A stretch of DNA of 64,000 bases, taken from NCBI RefSeq assembly GCF_030403775.1, contig NZ_JAQMWQ010000004.1:186001-250000 (forward strand), written 5' to 3'. Positions 42,147 through 51,201 of the stretch are shown piece after piece. The translations under genes were made by a program, and so were the position numbers. Each line of letters begins with the position of its first letter. Position 1 is the stretch's first letter. Under the pieces are notes generated by a model. The model was given only the letters and a program-made list of their open reading frames with translations. It did not search any database and had not been told where the DNA came from. The stretch comes from Paenibacillus sp. BSR1-1. Its GTDB lineage: Bacteria > Bacillota > Bacilli > Bacillales > Cytobacillaceae.

Positions 42147-42944
42147 CTACAAACCATCCTTTCTCATCCACGAAAACGAAGCGCGGTAAATGGCTTTAAA
42201 AATAATATCGGTTATTAAGCCTAATAAACCAATGATTAAAATCCCTACGATGATTTTATCTGGCTGTAAGAACCTTGATGCTTGCATAATCATGTAACCC
42301 AATCCACTTGATGCTCCGACAATTTCAGCTACAACTAGATAAGTCCACGCCCATCCAAACGTAATCCGAAGGGTGTCGACAATTCCCGGCAAGGCAGCTG
42401 GAAGAATTACCTTTGTAAAAACCTGTGCTTTCTTGGCCCCTAAAGTATAGGAAACATCCACCAAATCATTTTGAACGTTTTTTGTCACATCCATAATCAT
42501 TAGTGTAAGCTGAAAAAATGTTCCTAAGAAAATAACACTCATTTTTTCAGCCTCTCCAAGACCAATCCATAAAATCAATAAGGGGATGAATGCTGAAGCT
42601 GGCATATAACGAATAAAGCCGATGACAGGCTCAAATGCCCCTTCCATAATCCTTAATGATCCCATTAAGATTCCTAATGGAATCCCAATAATGGCTGCAA
42701 TAAGAAATCCCATTAACACCCGTGAAAAACTAATTCCGATATCTGAAAGAATGTCTCCATTGGCGAATAAATCAACAGCTGTAGCTAGCACTGCTGACGG
42801 ACTAGGTAAAAATAGTGGATTCACCAACTTGCCGTAGCTTAGTACTGACCATACCAATAATAATAGAAGAAACGTAAGAAAGCCTGCTGATGTATAAAGT
42901 GGTTTCGATATTTCTTTATTAGGAGTTAATAATTTAGCTAACAT
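42147..42944 (-). CDS. ABC transporter permease, NitT/TauT (SsuC-like) type
   Basis: 265 aa, six hydrophobic segments. Family stretch LPSPSAVLATAVDLFANGDILSDIGISFSRVLMGFLIAAIIGIPLGILMG, VIGFIRYMPASAFIPLLILWIGLGEAEKMSVIFLGTFFQ, and the EAA-like loop ALPGIVDTLRITFGWAWTYLVVAEIVGASSGLG. Between the ATPase and the binding-protein gene; a terminator-like hairpin lies just upstream. Confidence 0.92.
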   Translation of the reverse strand: MLAKLLTPNKEISKPLYTSAGFLTFLLLLLVWSVLSYGKLVNPLFLPSPSAVLATAVDLFANGDILSDIGISFSRVLMGFLIAAIIGIPLGILMGSLRIMEGAFEPVIGFIRYMPASAFIPLLILWIGLGEAEKMSVIFLGTFFQLTLMIMDVTKNVQNDLVDVSYTLGAKKAQVFTKVILPAALPGIVDTLRITFGWAWTYLVVAEIVGASSGLGYMIMQASRFLQPDKIIVGILIIGLLGLITDIIFKAIYRASFSWMRKDGL

Positions 42945-42975
42945 TAAATCACCTATTTTCTCTATTAATCTTTTT

Positions 42976-43026
42976 AAAAAAGCCTAACCAATGAGGCCGG
43001 AAGAACACCTCAAGAGTCAGGCTTCA
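42976..43026 (-). terminator. Terminator or attenuator between binding-protein and permease genes
   Basis: Minus strand AAGCCTGAC ... GTTAGGCTT (one G-U pair) followed by TTTTT. Such a partial stop would give more binding protein than permease. Confidence 0.65.
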
Positions 43027-43047
43027 TTTACATCTATTTTCTATTTT

Positions 43048-44040
43048 CTATTTTTGAAAGCTTGGATTGATAACATTATCCACTTTTGGTTCTTTGTCAA
43101 TTATCTTTTGATCTTTGTAAAACTTAATTGCATTTTCAGCTGATTGATAAATGTCACCTTTTGCACTTTCCGTTCCGAAAAGTTTTTGATTATCCTCTTT
43201 GGAGAAAAATTTTAATCCGGTTACTGTTCCTTCAAATTCTTTTAAATCGATTTTTAGACCTTTGGCCATAATTTCATTTGCTTCTTTCTCATGCTCTTTC
43301 CAATATGTCATTGCTTCACCCATCGCCTTAACAAATGCTTTTACATCTTCCGGACGGTTTTTGATAACATCTTCCTTAAAGCTGACCGTATCTACAATAA
43401 TTCCAGGCAGATCCTTTGTTGTTAACAATACTTTTCCATTTGCTTGTGATCCCTTTGTTAACCAAGGCTCCCATGTTACCGCTGCATCAACTTTACCCGC
43501 AGCAAAAGCGGCTCCTGCATCTCCTGCTGACATTTGAACGACTTGGACATCTTTTTCGGTTAATCCGCCTTGTTTTAATGCTTGCAGGGCGAGCATATGG
43601 CTTGTTGAGCCTACTTCAAATGCAACCGTTTTTCCTTTTAAGTCTTTAACACTATTAATATTATTTTTCACCAGAATCCCATCTCCGCCGTGGGAATCAT
43701 CCAATAGCCAAACTACTTGAACCGGAATATTTGATGCCGCTAAAGAAACCTGAACATCGAGTGCCGTTGCCATTCCATCAATTTTTCCACTTGCTAACGC
43801 TTGTTTTCTTTCGCCTAATCCTTCTACAATGGAAAGATCCACATCAATACCATTCTTTTTGAAAAAGCCTTTTTCCTTGGCTAAAAATAATGGGCCATAA
43901 CCTGTCCAAGTAGGCAGCGTCACTTTCAATGGTTCAGACGACTTTCCATTCTTGGAATTGCCGGAAGCTTCCTCTTTTCCACATGCCGCTAATGCTAGTA
44001 ATAACATCAATGAACAAACAACCATTAACCATTTTTTCAT
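43048..44040 (-). CDS. Substrate-binding lipoprotein, NitT/TauT family
   Basis: 330 aa. Lipoprotein signal MKKWLMVVCSLMLLLALAAC (lipobox LAAC, Cys at about residue 20), then the NMT1/OpuAC-like fold: TWTGYGPLFLAKEKGFFKKNGIDVDL, GKIDGMATALDVQVSLAASNIPVQVV, LKGKTVAFEVGSTSHMLALQAL, AAVTWEPWLTKGSQANGKVLLTTKDLPGIIVDT. Ligand class shared with taurine, sulfonates, nitrate, and pyrimidine precursors; no residue I can see decides it. Confidence 0.9.
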   Translation of the reverse strand: MKKWLMVVCSLMLLLALAACGKEEASGNSKNGKSSEPLKVTLPTWTGYGPLFLAKEKGFFKKNGIDVDLSIVEGLGERKQALASGKIDGMATALDVQVSLAASNIPVQVVWLLDDSHGGDGILVKNNINSVKDLKGKTVAFEVGSTSHMLALQALKQGGLTEKDVQVVQMSAGDAGAAFAAGKVDAAVTWEPWLTKGSQANGKVLLTTKDLPGIIVDTVSFKEDVIKNRPEDVKAFVKAMGEAMTYWKEHEKEANEIMAKGLKIDLKEFEGTVTGLKFFSKEDNQKLFGTESAKGDIYQSAENAIKFYKDQKIIDKEPKVDNVINPSFQK

Positions 44041-44060
44041 TACTATTTCCCCCTTTATAT

Positions 44061-45158
44061 TTATAATGAAATACTTAAAAACTCTCTTCCTATTCCATCC
44101 GCTTGTTTTACAGCTCTTATCACCATTTCCGGTGTAACTTTAAATGGCATGTTTGCCATATCTTCAATCGTGACGGTTATTTCACCTAGCTTATTCCATT
44201 CATTATCGGTTAACTCACTTATACCCATTTGCTCCAAAGTAAAGGGAAGTCCGATTTCCTGATAATAACGAATTAAGTTGGGCAGCTCTTCATCCTTTGA
44301 TTCCAAACATAATTGCGCAAGGATTCCGAAGGCGACAATTTCACCGTGATACGATTGATGACATTCCGGAAATATTGTTAAGCCAGAATAAATGGCGTGG
44401 GCTCCTGCTGTCCTACAATCATCCCCACCGTACCCGCTCACACTTCCGCTAATTAAAATAATCGCATCGACAACATCTTCAAATGCTTTCGTTAAAGTGA
44501 GGGATTCAACAGATTGAATTGCTTCATGACCAATTTCATGTAAAGTTTTATAAACTTGAGCCGCTATCGCAAAGGCCGTTTGATTTAACGCAGTCGGATT
44601 TGCTTTTTGTATAGTAGCCCTTGTTTCAAACCATTTTGCCAGCGTATCACCAATCCCCGCTATTAAAAAGCGAACGGGAGCTTTTAACAGCATGGTCGAA
44701 TCTACTATGACCAGTTCTGGAGCTTTCGACTCCCTCCCAATTCCAATAAATTCACCTTCATCGTTATAAAGAATAGAAATAGGTGTCGCCGCAGCACATG
44801 TGGCCGCAATAGTTGGGATGACAACCAATGGTTTATTTAGTTTGAATGCCACAGCTTTAACCGTATCAATGGCTTTGCCTCCACCTGTTCCAATCAAAAC
44901 ATCGAATTCTTGGCTCTGTAATTTGTCTACCAGTCTATTAATATTGGTTTCAGAAGATTCTCCACCATACCAAAGGGAGGGCAACAAAGACATACCTTCT
45001 GCGGACAAACTCTTTCTTAATGTGTCTTCTACAATATCTACACTAACCTGTCCTCCAATAAGAGCAGCAGTTTTTCCGAAATTTCTTATGTACGATCCAG
45101 CTGCTGTTAATATACCGGCCTCTCTTACATACTGTGCAGGTCCTACAGTAACTTCCAT
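44061..45158 (-). CDS. Iron-type alcohol dehydrogenase, glycerol-dehydrogenase/YbdH branch
   Basis: 365 aa. Nucleotide loop VLIGTGGGKAIDTVKAVA, and metal ligands in GIGDTLAKWFET (Asp), AGAHAIYSGL (His), HGEIVAFGIL (His). ATG 45158 after AAAGGGGGATGGAAT; a longer frame to 45224 has no good site. First gene of the sigma-54 operon, before the ABC importer and the aminotransferase; a natural role is reduction of the aldehyde or keto acid left after transamination (for taurine, sulfoacetaldehyde to isethionate). Inference. Confidence 0.85.
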   Translation of the reverse strand: MEVTVGPAQYVREAGILTAAGSYIRNFGKTAALIGGQVSVDIVEDTLRKSLSAEGMSLLPSLWYGGESSETNINRLVDKLQSQEFDVLIGTGGGKAIDTVKAVAFKLNKPLVVIPTIAATCAAATPISILYNDEGEFIGIGRESKAPELVIVDSTMLLKAPVRFLIAGIGDTLAKWFETRATIQKANPTALNQTAFAIAAQVYKTLHEIGHEAIQSVESLTLTKAFEDVVDAIILISGSVSGYGGDDCRTAGAHAIYSGLTIFPECHQSYHGEIVAFGILAQLCLESKDEELPNLIRYYQEIGLPFTLEQMGISELTDNEWNKLGEITVTIEDMANMPFKVTPEMVIRAVKQADGIGREFLSISL

Positions 45159-45423
45159 ATTCCATCCCCCTTTATTATTGATAAACCATAAAATACATAA
45201 CATTCTTTTAATATAAATTTTCAAAAATCTTATGTCAATATAGATTTTAAATATTCAGTAATTAAATGTTTATAAGCAATTGGAAATAAATATACATAAA
45301 TCTAGTTATTTAAATATATTTTCCAGATATTATCTTTAAATAAATATTAATTTTATAATATTAATAACACTCCTTACCTCCCCCATCCTCTACCTAAATT
45401 TATCTTTTTATTAACAATTAAAT
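45159..45423 (-). other. Long AT-rich leader after the sigma-54 promoter
   Basis: About 265 bases between the predicted -12 element and the dehydrogenase start. Very AT-rich, no open frame of note and no hairpin of terminator type seen. An operator or a structured leader may lie here, but I see no symmetrical box. Confidence 0.5.
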
Positions 45424-45440
45424 ATGCAATTTTTATGCCA
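45424..45440 (-). promoter_or_regulatory. Sigma-54 (-24/-12) promoter
   Basis: Minus strand TGGCAT-AAAAA-TTGCAT: matches TGGCAC-N5-TTGCW with one change and the exact spacing of GG and GC. It lies between the end of the sigma-54 activator gene (45445) and the dehydrogenase gene it would drive. Confidence 0.82.
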
Positions 45441-45444
45441 CCTT

Positions 45445-46824
45445 TTAATCTATTCCGTGTTTTCTGAGTTTTCTAAATACTGATGGTTGACTGATTCCTA
45501 ATGCTTTGGCGATTTGAGTCGTAGTTTTATAACGTTTTCTAGCTTTTATCAAGACTTGCTTTTCAACGCTATCAAGTATTTCATCCAAAGATCGATTCCC
45601 ATCTTCAATCGTTGCAACCTCCTGGTATGTCTTTCGATAGCGTTCAGGCAGGTTTTCTACTTCAATTAACTGCTTAGAGGACGTAACCACCAGCCTTTCA
45701 ATTAAATTGATTAACTCCCTCACATTTCCTTTCCATTCATTTGTCAGCAATAAATAAATAATCCCTTCATCAAGGGCTCGTTCTCTGTTATATTTTTCAG
45801 AGAAATACTTTAAAAAGTAGTCAACTAAGGGAATAATGTCCGTTTGACGTTTTCGTAAAGGAGGGATGGTGATCGGTACAACATTTAGACGAAAAAAAAG
45901 ATCCTGGCGAAACGTTTTTTCCTCAATCGCTTTCTCTAAATCTTTATTTGTAGCTGCTAAGATTCGGAAATCAACATTTCTGACCTTTGTTCCTCCGACC
46001 CGGTAAAACTGTTTTTCCTGGATAAACTTCAGTATTTTGACTTGATTAGCTAACGACAACTCCCCAATCTCATCTAGAAATAATGTCCCACCCTCTGCAA
46101 GCTCCGCTAACCCTACTTTTCCTTTATTGCTTGCGCCTGTAAAGGACCCGGATTCATAACCAAAAAACTCTGCCTCAAAAAGAGACTCAGGGATCGCTCC
46201 ACAGTTCACTTCAATAAATGGACCATCTTTTCTAGGACTTTTATTGTGTATAAATTTGGCAATGTGCGATTTTCCTACTCCTGATTCACCAAGAAGTAAC
46301 ACATTTACATCGATTTCAGCTACCTGTAAAGAAAGTTGTAAAACCTTTCTCATTTCATCTCCGCTTGCAATCATGCCTTCAGTATAGAAATGAAGATTTC
46401 TAAGCATTTCAAGCTCACTTTTTACTCTTTCCATTTCATCTTCCATATCGGTTAAATATTTTTGCATATTTAGTAACTCAGTAATATCATGTGAATAACT
46501 AACGATTCGGACTAGTTGATTTTCTTGATTGAAAACTGGTATGCCAGTAACCAATAATTTTTTCCCATCATTTGTGGTCTGGACAATTGTAATTTTCTTC
46601 TTTTCTTTTAACACCATGGGGGTCAAGATTGGTGTAAAAATTCCTTCTTTTTCAAGTTCATAAACCGACCTGCCAACCATTTCATTCGATTTTAAGTTAT
46701 AAATACCTTCGGTCGCTTCACTTACTTTCAAAATAATTCCATCCGTATTGGTCACTAAAATATCATCTTGCAAGGAGTGCAGAATGGCTTCACTTTCATT
46801 CCAACTATTTTTTTCATTGACCAT
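45445..46824 (-). CDS. Sigma-54-dependent activator with PAS sensor (NtrC/RocR-like)
   Basis: 459 aa. N-terminal PAS domain (about residues 10-120: ILHSLQDDILVTNTDGIILKVSEATEGIYNLKSNEMVGRSVYELEKEG); coiled-coil linker; AAA+ domain with Walker A LLGESGVGKSHIAKFIH, GAFTGA-type loop ESGSFTGASNKGKVGLAE (sigma-54 contact), Walker B GGTLFLDEIGELSL; and C-terminal Fis-type HTH (KARKRYKTTTQIAKALGISQPSVFRKLRKHGI). ATG 46824 has GGTGGAGTTTTAT. Ligand sensed by the PAS domain unknown. Confidence 0.93.
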   Translation of the reverse strand: MVNEKNSWNESEAILHSLQDDILVTNTDGIILKVSEATEGIYNLKSNEMVGRSVYELEKEGIFTPILTPMVLKEKKKITIVQTTNDGKKLLVTGIPVFNQENQLVRIVSYSHDITELLNMQKYLTDMEDEMERVKSELEMLRNLHFYTEGMIASGDEMRKVLQLSLQVAEIDVNVLLLGESGVGKSHIAKFIHNKSPRKDGPFIEVNCGAIPESLFEAEFFGYESGSFTGASNKGKVGLAELAEGGTLFLDEIGELSLANQVKILKFIQEKQFYRVGGTKVRNVDFRILAATNKDLEKAIEEKTFRQDLFFRLNVVPITIPPLRKRQTDIIPLVDYFLKYFSEKYNRERALDEGIIYLLLTNEWKGNVRELINLIERLVVTSSKQLIEVENLPERYRKTYQEVATIEDGNRSLDEILDSVEKQVLIKARKRYKTTTQIAKALGISQPSVFRKLRKHGID

Positions 46825-46861
46825 ATAAAACTCCACCTCTCACCCTCTTTAATACTACTTC

Positions 46862-46883
46862 ATTTATTCAATTTTGAATAAAT
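46862..46883. promoter_or_regulatory. 22-base palindrome before the sigma-54 activator gene
   Basis: ATTTATTCAA-TT-TTGAATAAAT, perfect 10-base arms, 38 bases before the activator start and in the divergent gap with the sulfite-oxidase-like gene. Partial repeats of CAATTTTGAATA follow at 46941. Candidate binding site of the activator. The 46825-47085 gap holds no gene. Confidence 0.5.
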
Positions 46884-47085
46884 AAAGAGAAAAATCCATC
46901 AATAATTCATTTATATCAAATAATTAATTGATTTTATACAATTTTGAATATTTTATTTATATTTAAATTGAAATATAAGACCCTTTCCATCCCCAATATT
47001 ATTTATAAAAAGAGAATTCCTTTCAAAAACATTAGTAAAGGAACATATTTATTAATATGACAGCTCCACTTACAAGGAGGTTTCC

Positions 47086-48135
47086 ATGCAAAATATTTCA
47101 CTTACCGTTCATAAGCTGCATCCTGAAAATAAAGAGACACCCATTCAGTTTATTGAGACAGACATTCTTCCACCTAAATTATTTTATCGAAGAAACCATT
47201 TTTCCTATCCACCACTAACCTATTCTTTCTATTGGTTACCTATCAACGGCCATGTTCAAACACCTAGAATCTTTTCCATGCAGGAGATTATGAAGTTCCC
47301 TTCAAAAACCATAAAGGTTGCCCTGGAATGTGCGGGAGATAAGCGAGGACTATTCGACCCAAAGGTATTTGGAGAACAGTGGGAAAAAGGTGGGATTAGT
47401 CAAGGCTATTGGAAAGGAGTATCTTTAAGGACCCTACTTGAAGCAGCAGGAATAAAAGATGGTGTAAAGGAAGTTGTCGTGGAGGGGTATGATTACGGAA
47501 AAAGAACCGACCTCGAGGGGGTTGTTCCCTTTAAAAGAAGCCTTCCCGTGAAAAAAGCCTTGCATCCAGACACGATTATAGCCTACGAATACAATAATCA
47601 ACCAATTCCATTTAAGCATGGATATCCATTGAGATTGATTGTTCCACAGTGGTATGGCATGGCTTCTGTAAAATGGATTAAGCAAATAACCTTAATCGAT
47701 TCTCATTTTACCGGACCATTTCAATCGATGGACTATGTTTATTTTCCAAATAAAAATAATGACGAAGGAGCTGTTCCCGTAACGGGCTTGAAGGTAAATT
47801 CAACTATTCAAAAGCCACTTGATAGAGAAATTCTAAATATAGGCAAACATGTCATTAAAGGAATTGCCTGGACAGGAAAGGGGGAAATTTCCAAGGTTGA
47901 TATTAGTACGGATAACGGTCAAACATGGGCTCCTGCTAATTTATTAGATCCAAGTCCAGGAAGGTATGGCTGGGTCCCCTGGTCATATGAGTGGACCGTT
48001 GAAGCAAAAGGTGAATACACCATCATGTCCAAAGCTGCTGATTCCTCCAACCGCATCCAACCATCAAATCCTTTTTGGAATCGAAAAGGGTACGGCTACA
48101 ATGCATGGGATCAAATCACGGTTAAGATAGAATAG
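47086..48135 (+). CDS. Molybdopterin oxidoreductase of the sulfite oxidase family
   Basis: 349 aa. Moco domain with conserved Cys ligand in VALECAGDKRGLFDPKVFGEQWEKGGISQGYWKGVSLRTLLEAAG, RRNHFSYPP, EYNNQPIPFKHGYPLRLIVPQWYGMASVKWIKQITL, and the dimerisation domain ending NRIQPSNPFWNRKGYGYNAWDQI. No signal peptide or Tat motif, so cytoplasmic. ATG after AAGGAGGTTTCC. Beside the NitT/TauT cluster it would oxidise sulfite released from sulfonates, but the direct link is only proximity. Confidence 0.88.
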   Translation: MQNISLTVHKLHPENKETPIQFIETDILPPKLFYRRNHFSYPPLTYSFYWLPINGHVQTPRIFSMQEIMKFPSKTIKVALECAGDKRGLFDPKVFGEQWEKGGISQGYWKGVSLRTLLEAAGIKDGVKEVVVEGYDYGKRTDLEGVVPFKRSLPVKKALHPDTIIAYEYNNQPIPFKHGYPLRLIVPQWYGMASVKWIKQITLIDSHFTGPFQSMDYVYFPNKNNDEGAVPVTGLKVNSTIQKPLDREILNIGKHVIKGIAWTGKGEISKVDISTDNGQTWAPANLLDPSPGRYGWVPWSYEWTVEAKGEYTIMSKAADSSNRIQPSNPFWNRKGYGYNAWDQITVKIE

Positions 48136-48172
48136 GGTGTCAGGCACCGTCGATGGTGCCTGACACCCTATT
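48131..48172. repeat. Perfect hairpin of the GGTGTCAGGCACC type
   Basis: 18-base perfect arms AATAGGGTGTCAGGCACC and its complement around GTCGAT. The stop codon of the upstream gene lies in the left arm. GTGTCAGGCACC hairpins are a common intergenic element in Bacillus-type genomes (from memory); here it may also terminate transcription. Confidence 0.7.
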
Positions 48173-48177
48173 CTTGA

Positions 48178-49914
48178 TTATTGAACCTTTTGAATCCGGT
48201 TCTGAATATTATAGGTAAATGGCTTTGGCTGTGCTGAAATATAATTGACGAGTGCATCCAAATCCAATGGTCCCACTTCTTTGTTTTGTGCTTTCGTAAA
48301 TACTGTGAACCCATCCCCCCCGCCAGAAAGGAAGATATTTGCTGTCACTGTGTAAGGGTTATTAGGATCAAGCACGGTTCCATCTGGGAGCTTGATGCTC
48401 ACTACCCTTTGTCCAACTGGTTTATTGGGATCCCACGAATAGGTTAATCCGGAAATTTGCAGCATGGTTGTTTTCGCCCCCCACTGCTGCTCAAGCAAGT
48501 CTCGAATCTGCTGACCTGTCATTGTCATTTTGACAAGCTCATTATTAAATGGCTGAACAGTATAAACCTCACCCCATGTGATATCCCCTGCATCAATATC
48601 GGCACGAATACCACCTGGATTCATAAATGCAAATTGAGTGCCCATCGCGGACCTTTGAGCATCTGCGATAAAGTCTCCCAAGACAGACTCTCCATTTCCA
48701 TTTTGCAGGGCCGTTAATGGAACCGAAGTGGATCCGACTACCCGGTTCACAATTGGAGCAATTTTTGCTTCGTAGCCTTCAATGATTTGTTTAATTTCAG
48801 GGTCTGGTTCGATGCCTTCTTGAAAGGTTGTGACGATTTCTGCTCGTTTTGAAACTATATCCTTTGTTTTTGGATCAATTTCGATATCCACGTCAGAAAA
48901 TGCCGTTCCATAAGAGTAGGATTGAACTACTAATTTATTATCAATGGTGGCATTCATATACGCATGGTTATGCCCCCCAAATATAATATCCACTTCGTCG
49001 TCAACACGATTAGCAATATCAACCAGCTGCCCTGTTGGATTTTCCCCATTTGGTCCAGATGTACCAGGGTTATGCGCTAAAACAATAATCGATTTCACAC
49101 CTTGCTTTTTTAATTCTGCCACGTTCCGATTGATGGCTTCAACTTCATCCGTGAATTTTATTCCCGCCACTCCGCTAGGCACCACAACAGTAGGAGTCTC
49201 GGTGGTAACCACTCCGATAAAACCAATGGACATTCCATCTACTTTTAAAACTTTATAAGGCGGTAAAATCGTTTTTCCAGTCTTCTCATCAATAATATTG
49301 GCAACGATCCAAGGAAAATTAGAACCCGCAAAATTCCCTGTTTTTGGATGGGTTCCCCCATTTATCAGGCGGAGAAGTTCTTTTACTCCCTCATCGAACT
49401 CATGGTTTCCAACCGTTCCAATATCAAAGCCAAGTTTATTTAAGATTTCAATTGTCGGTTCATCCTGTAAAAGAGCGGAAACTGGCGGACTGGCCCCAAC
49501 CATATCACCGGCTTGTACAAGAAGTGTGTTCTTATTTTCGGCTGCTCTTTGCTTTAAATATGCTGCGAGATAATCCGCTCTTCCTACCGGTTTCCCTCCA
49601 ACATTTCTCGTCACGTTTAATTGACCGTGCAGGTCATTAATACCCAAAAGCTGTATTTGTTTATACCTATTATTAGCGGCTGGCGGTTTTGGTTTCTTAA
49701 GTTTTGTTTCCGGCCGATTCGATTTATGACCATGGTATTCCTCAGACAATCCCTGGTCCCCTGTCACAGAAGGCTGCTGCCTGCTAACTTCTATATCATA
49801 TGGCTTTCTTACATTTGCCTCATTCAAAACACGGGCAGATACATTTTGATTTCCAGTCCATCCAATAATAGTGAAAATAATCAAGGATAAAAACGACCTA
49901 TTAACCCATCCCAT
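48178..49914 (-). CDS. Secreted 5'-nucleotidase/2',3'-cyclic-nucleotide phosphodiesterase (UshA family)
   Basis: 578 aa. Signal peptide in the first 30 residues (VNRSFLSLIIFTIIGWTGNQNVSA). Metal motifs LLGINDLHGQLN, LLVQAGDMVGASPP, GTVGNHEFDEGV, VLAHNPGTSG, IIFGGHNHAYMN; the C-terminal 5'-nucleotidase domain (VLGDFIADAQRSAMGTQFAFMNPGGIRAD, NPYTVTANIFLSGGGDGFTVF) is complete. ATG 49914 after AAAGGAGGAATATT. Dephosphorylates extracellular nucleotides, releasing nucleosides that the DeoC BMC and pyrimidine loci could use (inference). Confidence 0.93.
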   Translation of the reverse strand: MGWVNRSFLSLIIFTIIGWTGNQNVSARVLNEANVRKPYDIEVSRQQPSVTGDQGLSEEYHGHKSNRPETKLKKPKPPAANNRYKQIQLLGINDLHGQLNVTRNVGGKPVGRADYLAAYLKQRAAENKNTLLVQAGDMVGASPPVSALLQDEPTIEILNKLGFDIGTVGNHEFDEGVKELLRLINGGTHPKTGNFAGSNFPWIVANIIDEKTGKTILPPYKVLKVDGMSIGFIGVVTTETPTVVVPSGVAGIKFTDEVEAINRNVAELKKQGVKSIIVLAHNPGTSGPNGENPTGQLVDIANRVDDEVDIIFGGHNHAYMNATIDNKLVVQSYSYGTAFSDVDIEIDPKTKDIVSKRAEIVTTFQEGIEPDPEIKQIIEGYEAKIAPIVNRVVGSTSVPLTALQNGNGESVLGDFIADAQRSAMGTQFAFMNPGGIRADIDAGDITWGEVYTVQPFNNELVKMTMTGQQIRDLLEQQWGAKTTMLQISGLTYSWDPNKPVGQRVVSIKLPDGTVLDPNNPYTVTANIFLSGGGDGFTVFTKAQNKEVGPLDLDALVNYISAQPKPFTYNIQNRIQKVQ

Positions 49915-49998
49915 AATATTCCTCCTTTGGTTATTCAAAAAAGCCTAAGGTATTTTTTGCATATTTACGAAGGAATATACACAGTTCATTTGGAAAAT

Positions 49999-50039
49999 AA
50001 AAAGGCAGAATCTAGTGTTATTCACATAGACTCTGCCTA
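49999..50039 (-). terminator. Terminator of the vanW gene
   Basis: Minus strand GGCAGAGTCTATGTG ... CACTAGATTCTGCC followed by TTTTTATTTT. Confidence 0.75.
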
Positions 50040-50041
50040 TA

Positions 50042-51040
50042 TTAATTTCCTTTAGCGATAAGGCTTTGATAAGCAATGGATGTTCTAACTTCAACCGTTA
50101 ATGTCCCTTTTCCGTAAATAGCTTTAATTAATAACGGAATACCCTTCGTATTTTGAAATCTAAAGTCTGGACCGCCATACGAGACGGTAGCATCCCTCCC
50201 TGCAGGGACGTATCCGACAGACAATGAGTGGTGATGTTTTTCGACATAACTAACACCTATTTGATCAACTGCGTTAAATAAAGTGGAAGAGGTTTGGCAA
50301 ATTCCTCCGCCAATGCCATCGACTAATTGCTTATTGACGATTTCCTTTGCCTTTTGATAACCATGTGCGGCATCACTAGGCCCAACCGTTGTATTAAAGG
50401 AGAAAAAGTCACCAGCTCCTACAATGACATTATTAATGGCTTGAGATGACAACTCAATATTTTTTGAGCGCCCGATTACCCGGCTGTCAAACCTGGTGGT
50501 ATATCTCGCTACAACCGCTTCATTTAAATGGGCAGCATCCTCTGGTTTATAGCCGCTTTCGGTGACATAAAGCGGAAGCTCAACGTCACCGCCATTTACC
50601 GATGCCGTCATTACTTTTTTCACTAGCTCGGATTCTTCTAGGATAACTTGAGGCTTTCCTTTTATGATTTGTCCATTTGCATCAATCTTGTCAAGGATCA
50701 TTCTTTGATCGTAGCCAGGCGTTGTTTGTGTTCCCCTAGCTATCTCCTTTGCCCAATTCTCAATTTCCTTTTGATAAGTTTCTTTATTGTCATCAAATCC
50801 CATTTCGAGAGGAATGAAGTTTTTTAATATCGCTTTTGTATTCGGATCAATGATATTAACTGTGACAGGCTTTTGTTCTTTTTCCTTTACCGGTTCTTCC
50901 GGAGGTTTTGTTTCAGGTTTCTTTTGCGGCTCTGTTACCTTATCCGCTGTTGGTTTTGTTGTTGTTTTTTCCGTACATCCTGTTACCCCTATTAAACTGC
51001 TAATTAGTAATATTGAGATTGTCCATGATTGCTTACCCAT
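50042..51040 (-). CDS. VanW-family lipoprotein
   Basis: 332 aa. Lipoprotein signal with lipobox GVTGC at about residue 22, then a Lys/Pro/Glu-rich linker and the VanW domain: YTTRFDSRVIGRSKNIELSSQAINNVIVGAGDFFSFNTTVGPSDAAHGYQKA, GGGICQTSSTLFNAVDQIGVSYVEKHHHSLSVGYVPAGRDATVSYGGPDFRFQNT, all complete. Bacillus relatives are cell-surface proteins of uncertain function; the HHHS and CQTSS motifs are shared. Single gene. Confidence 0.88.
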   Translation of the reverse strand: MGKQSWTISILLISSLIGVTGCTEKTTTKPTADKVTEPQKKPETKPPEEPVKEKEQKPVTVNIIDPNTKAILKNFIPLEMGFDDNKETYQKEIENWAKEIARGTQTTPGYDQRMILDKIDANGQIIKGKPQVILEESELVKKVMTASVNGGDVELPLYVTESGYKPEDAAHLNEAVVARYTTRFDSRVIGRSKNIELSSQAINNVIVGAGDFFSFNTTVGPSDAAHGYQKAKEIVNKQLVDGIGGGICQTSSTLFNAVDQIGVSYVEKHHHSLSVGYVPAGRDATVSYGGPDFRFQNTKGIPLLIKAIYGKGTLTVEVRTSIAYQSLIAKGN

Positions 51041-51150
51041 TATAGTAGACTCTCCTCTTATTCTCTTTAAATCTCACTCACCTATCCTATTCAGGGCAGC
51101 ATGTCAAAATTACTAATAATAATTGAATTAGAGGATTTTAAAGGAAAGCA

Positions 51151-51182
51151 AAAAGCCCCTGCTTACACAGGAGCTTCTTAAA
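51151..51182 (-). terminator. Terminator of the proline dehydrogenase gene
   Basis: Minus strand AAGCTCCTG-TGTAAG-CAGGGGCTT followed by TTTG, just past the stop codon. Confidence 0.72.
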
Positions 51183-51201
51183 AAATCATAAAGCTTTTAA
51201 A

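Noticed and set aside
44800..45216. 138-codon plus-strand frame over the alcohol dehydrogenase gene
   Set aside because: Antisense shadow; the minus-strand protein has full motifs.
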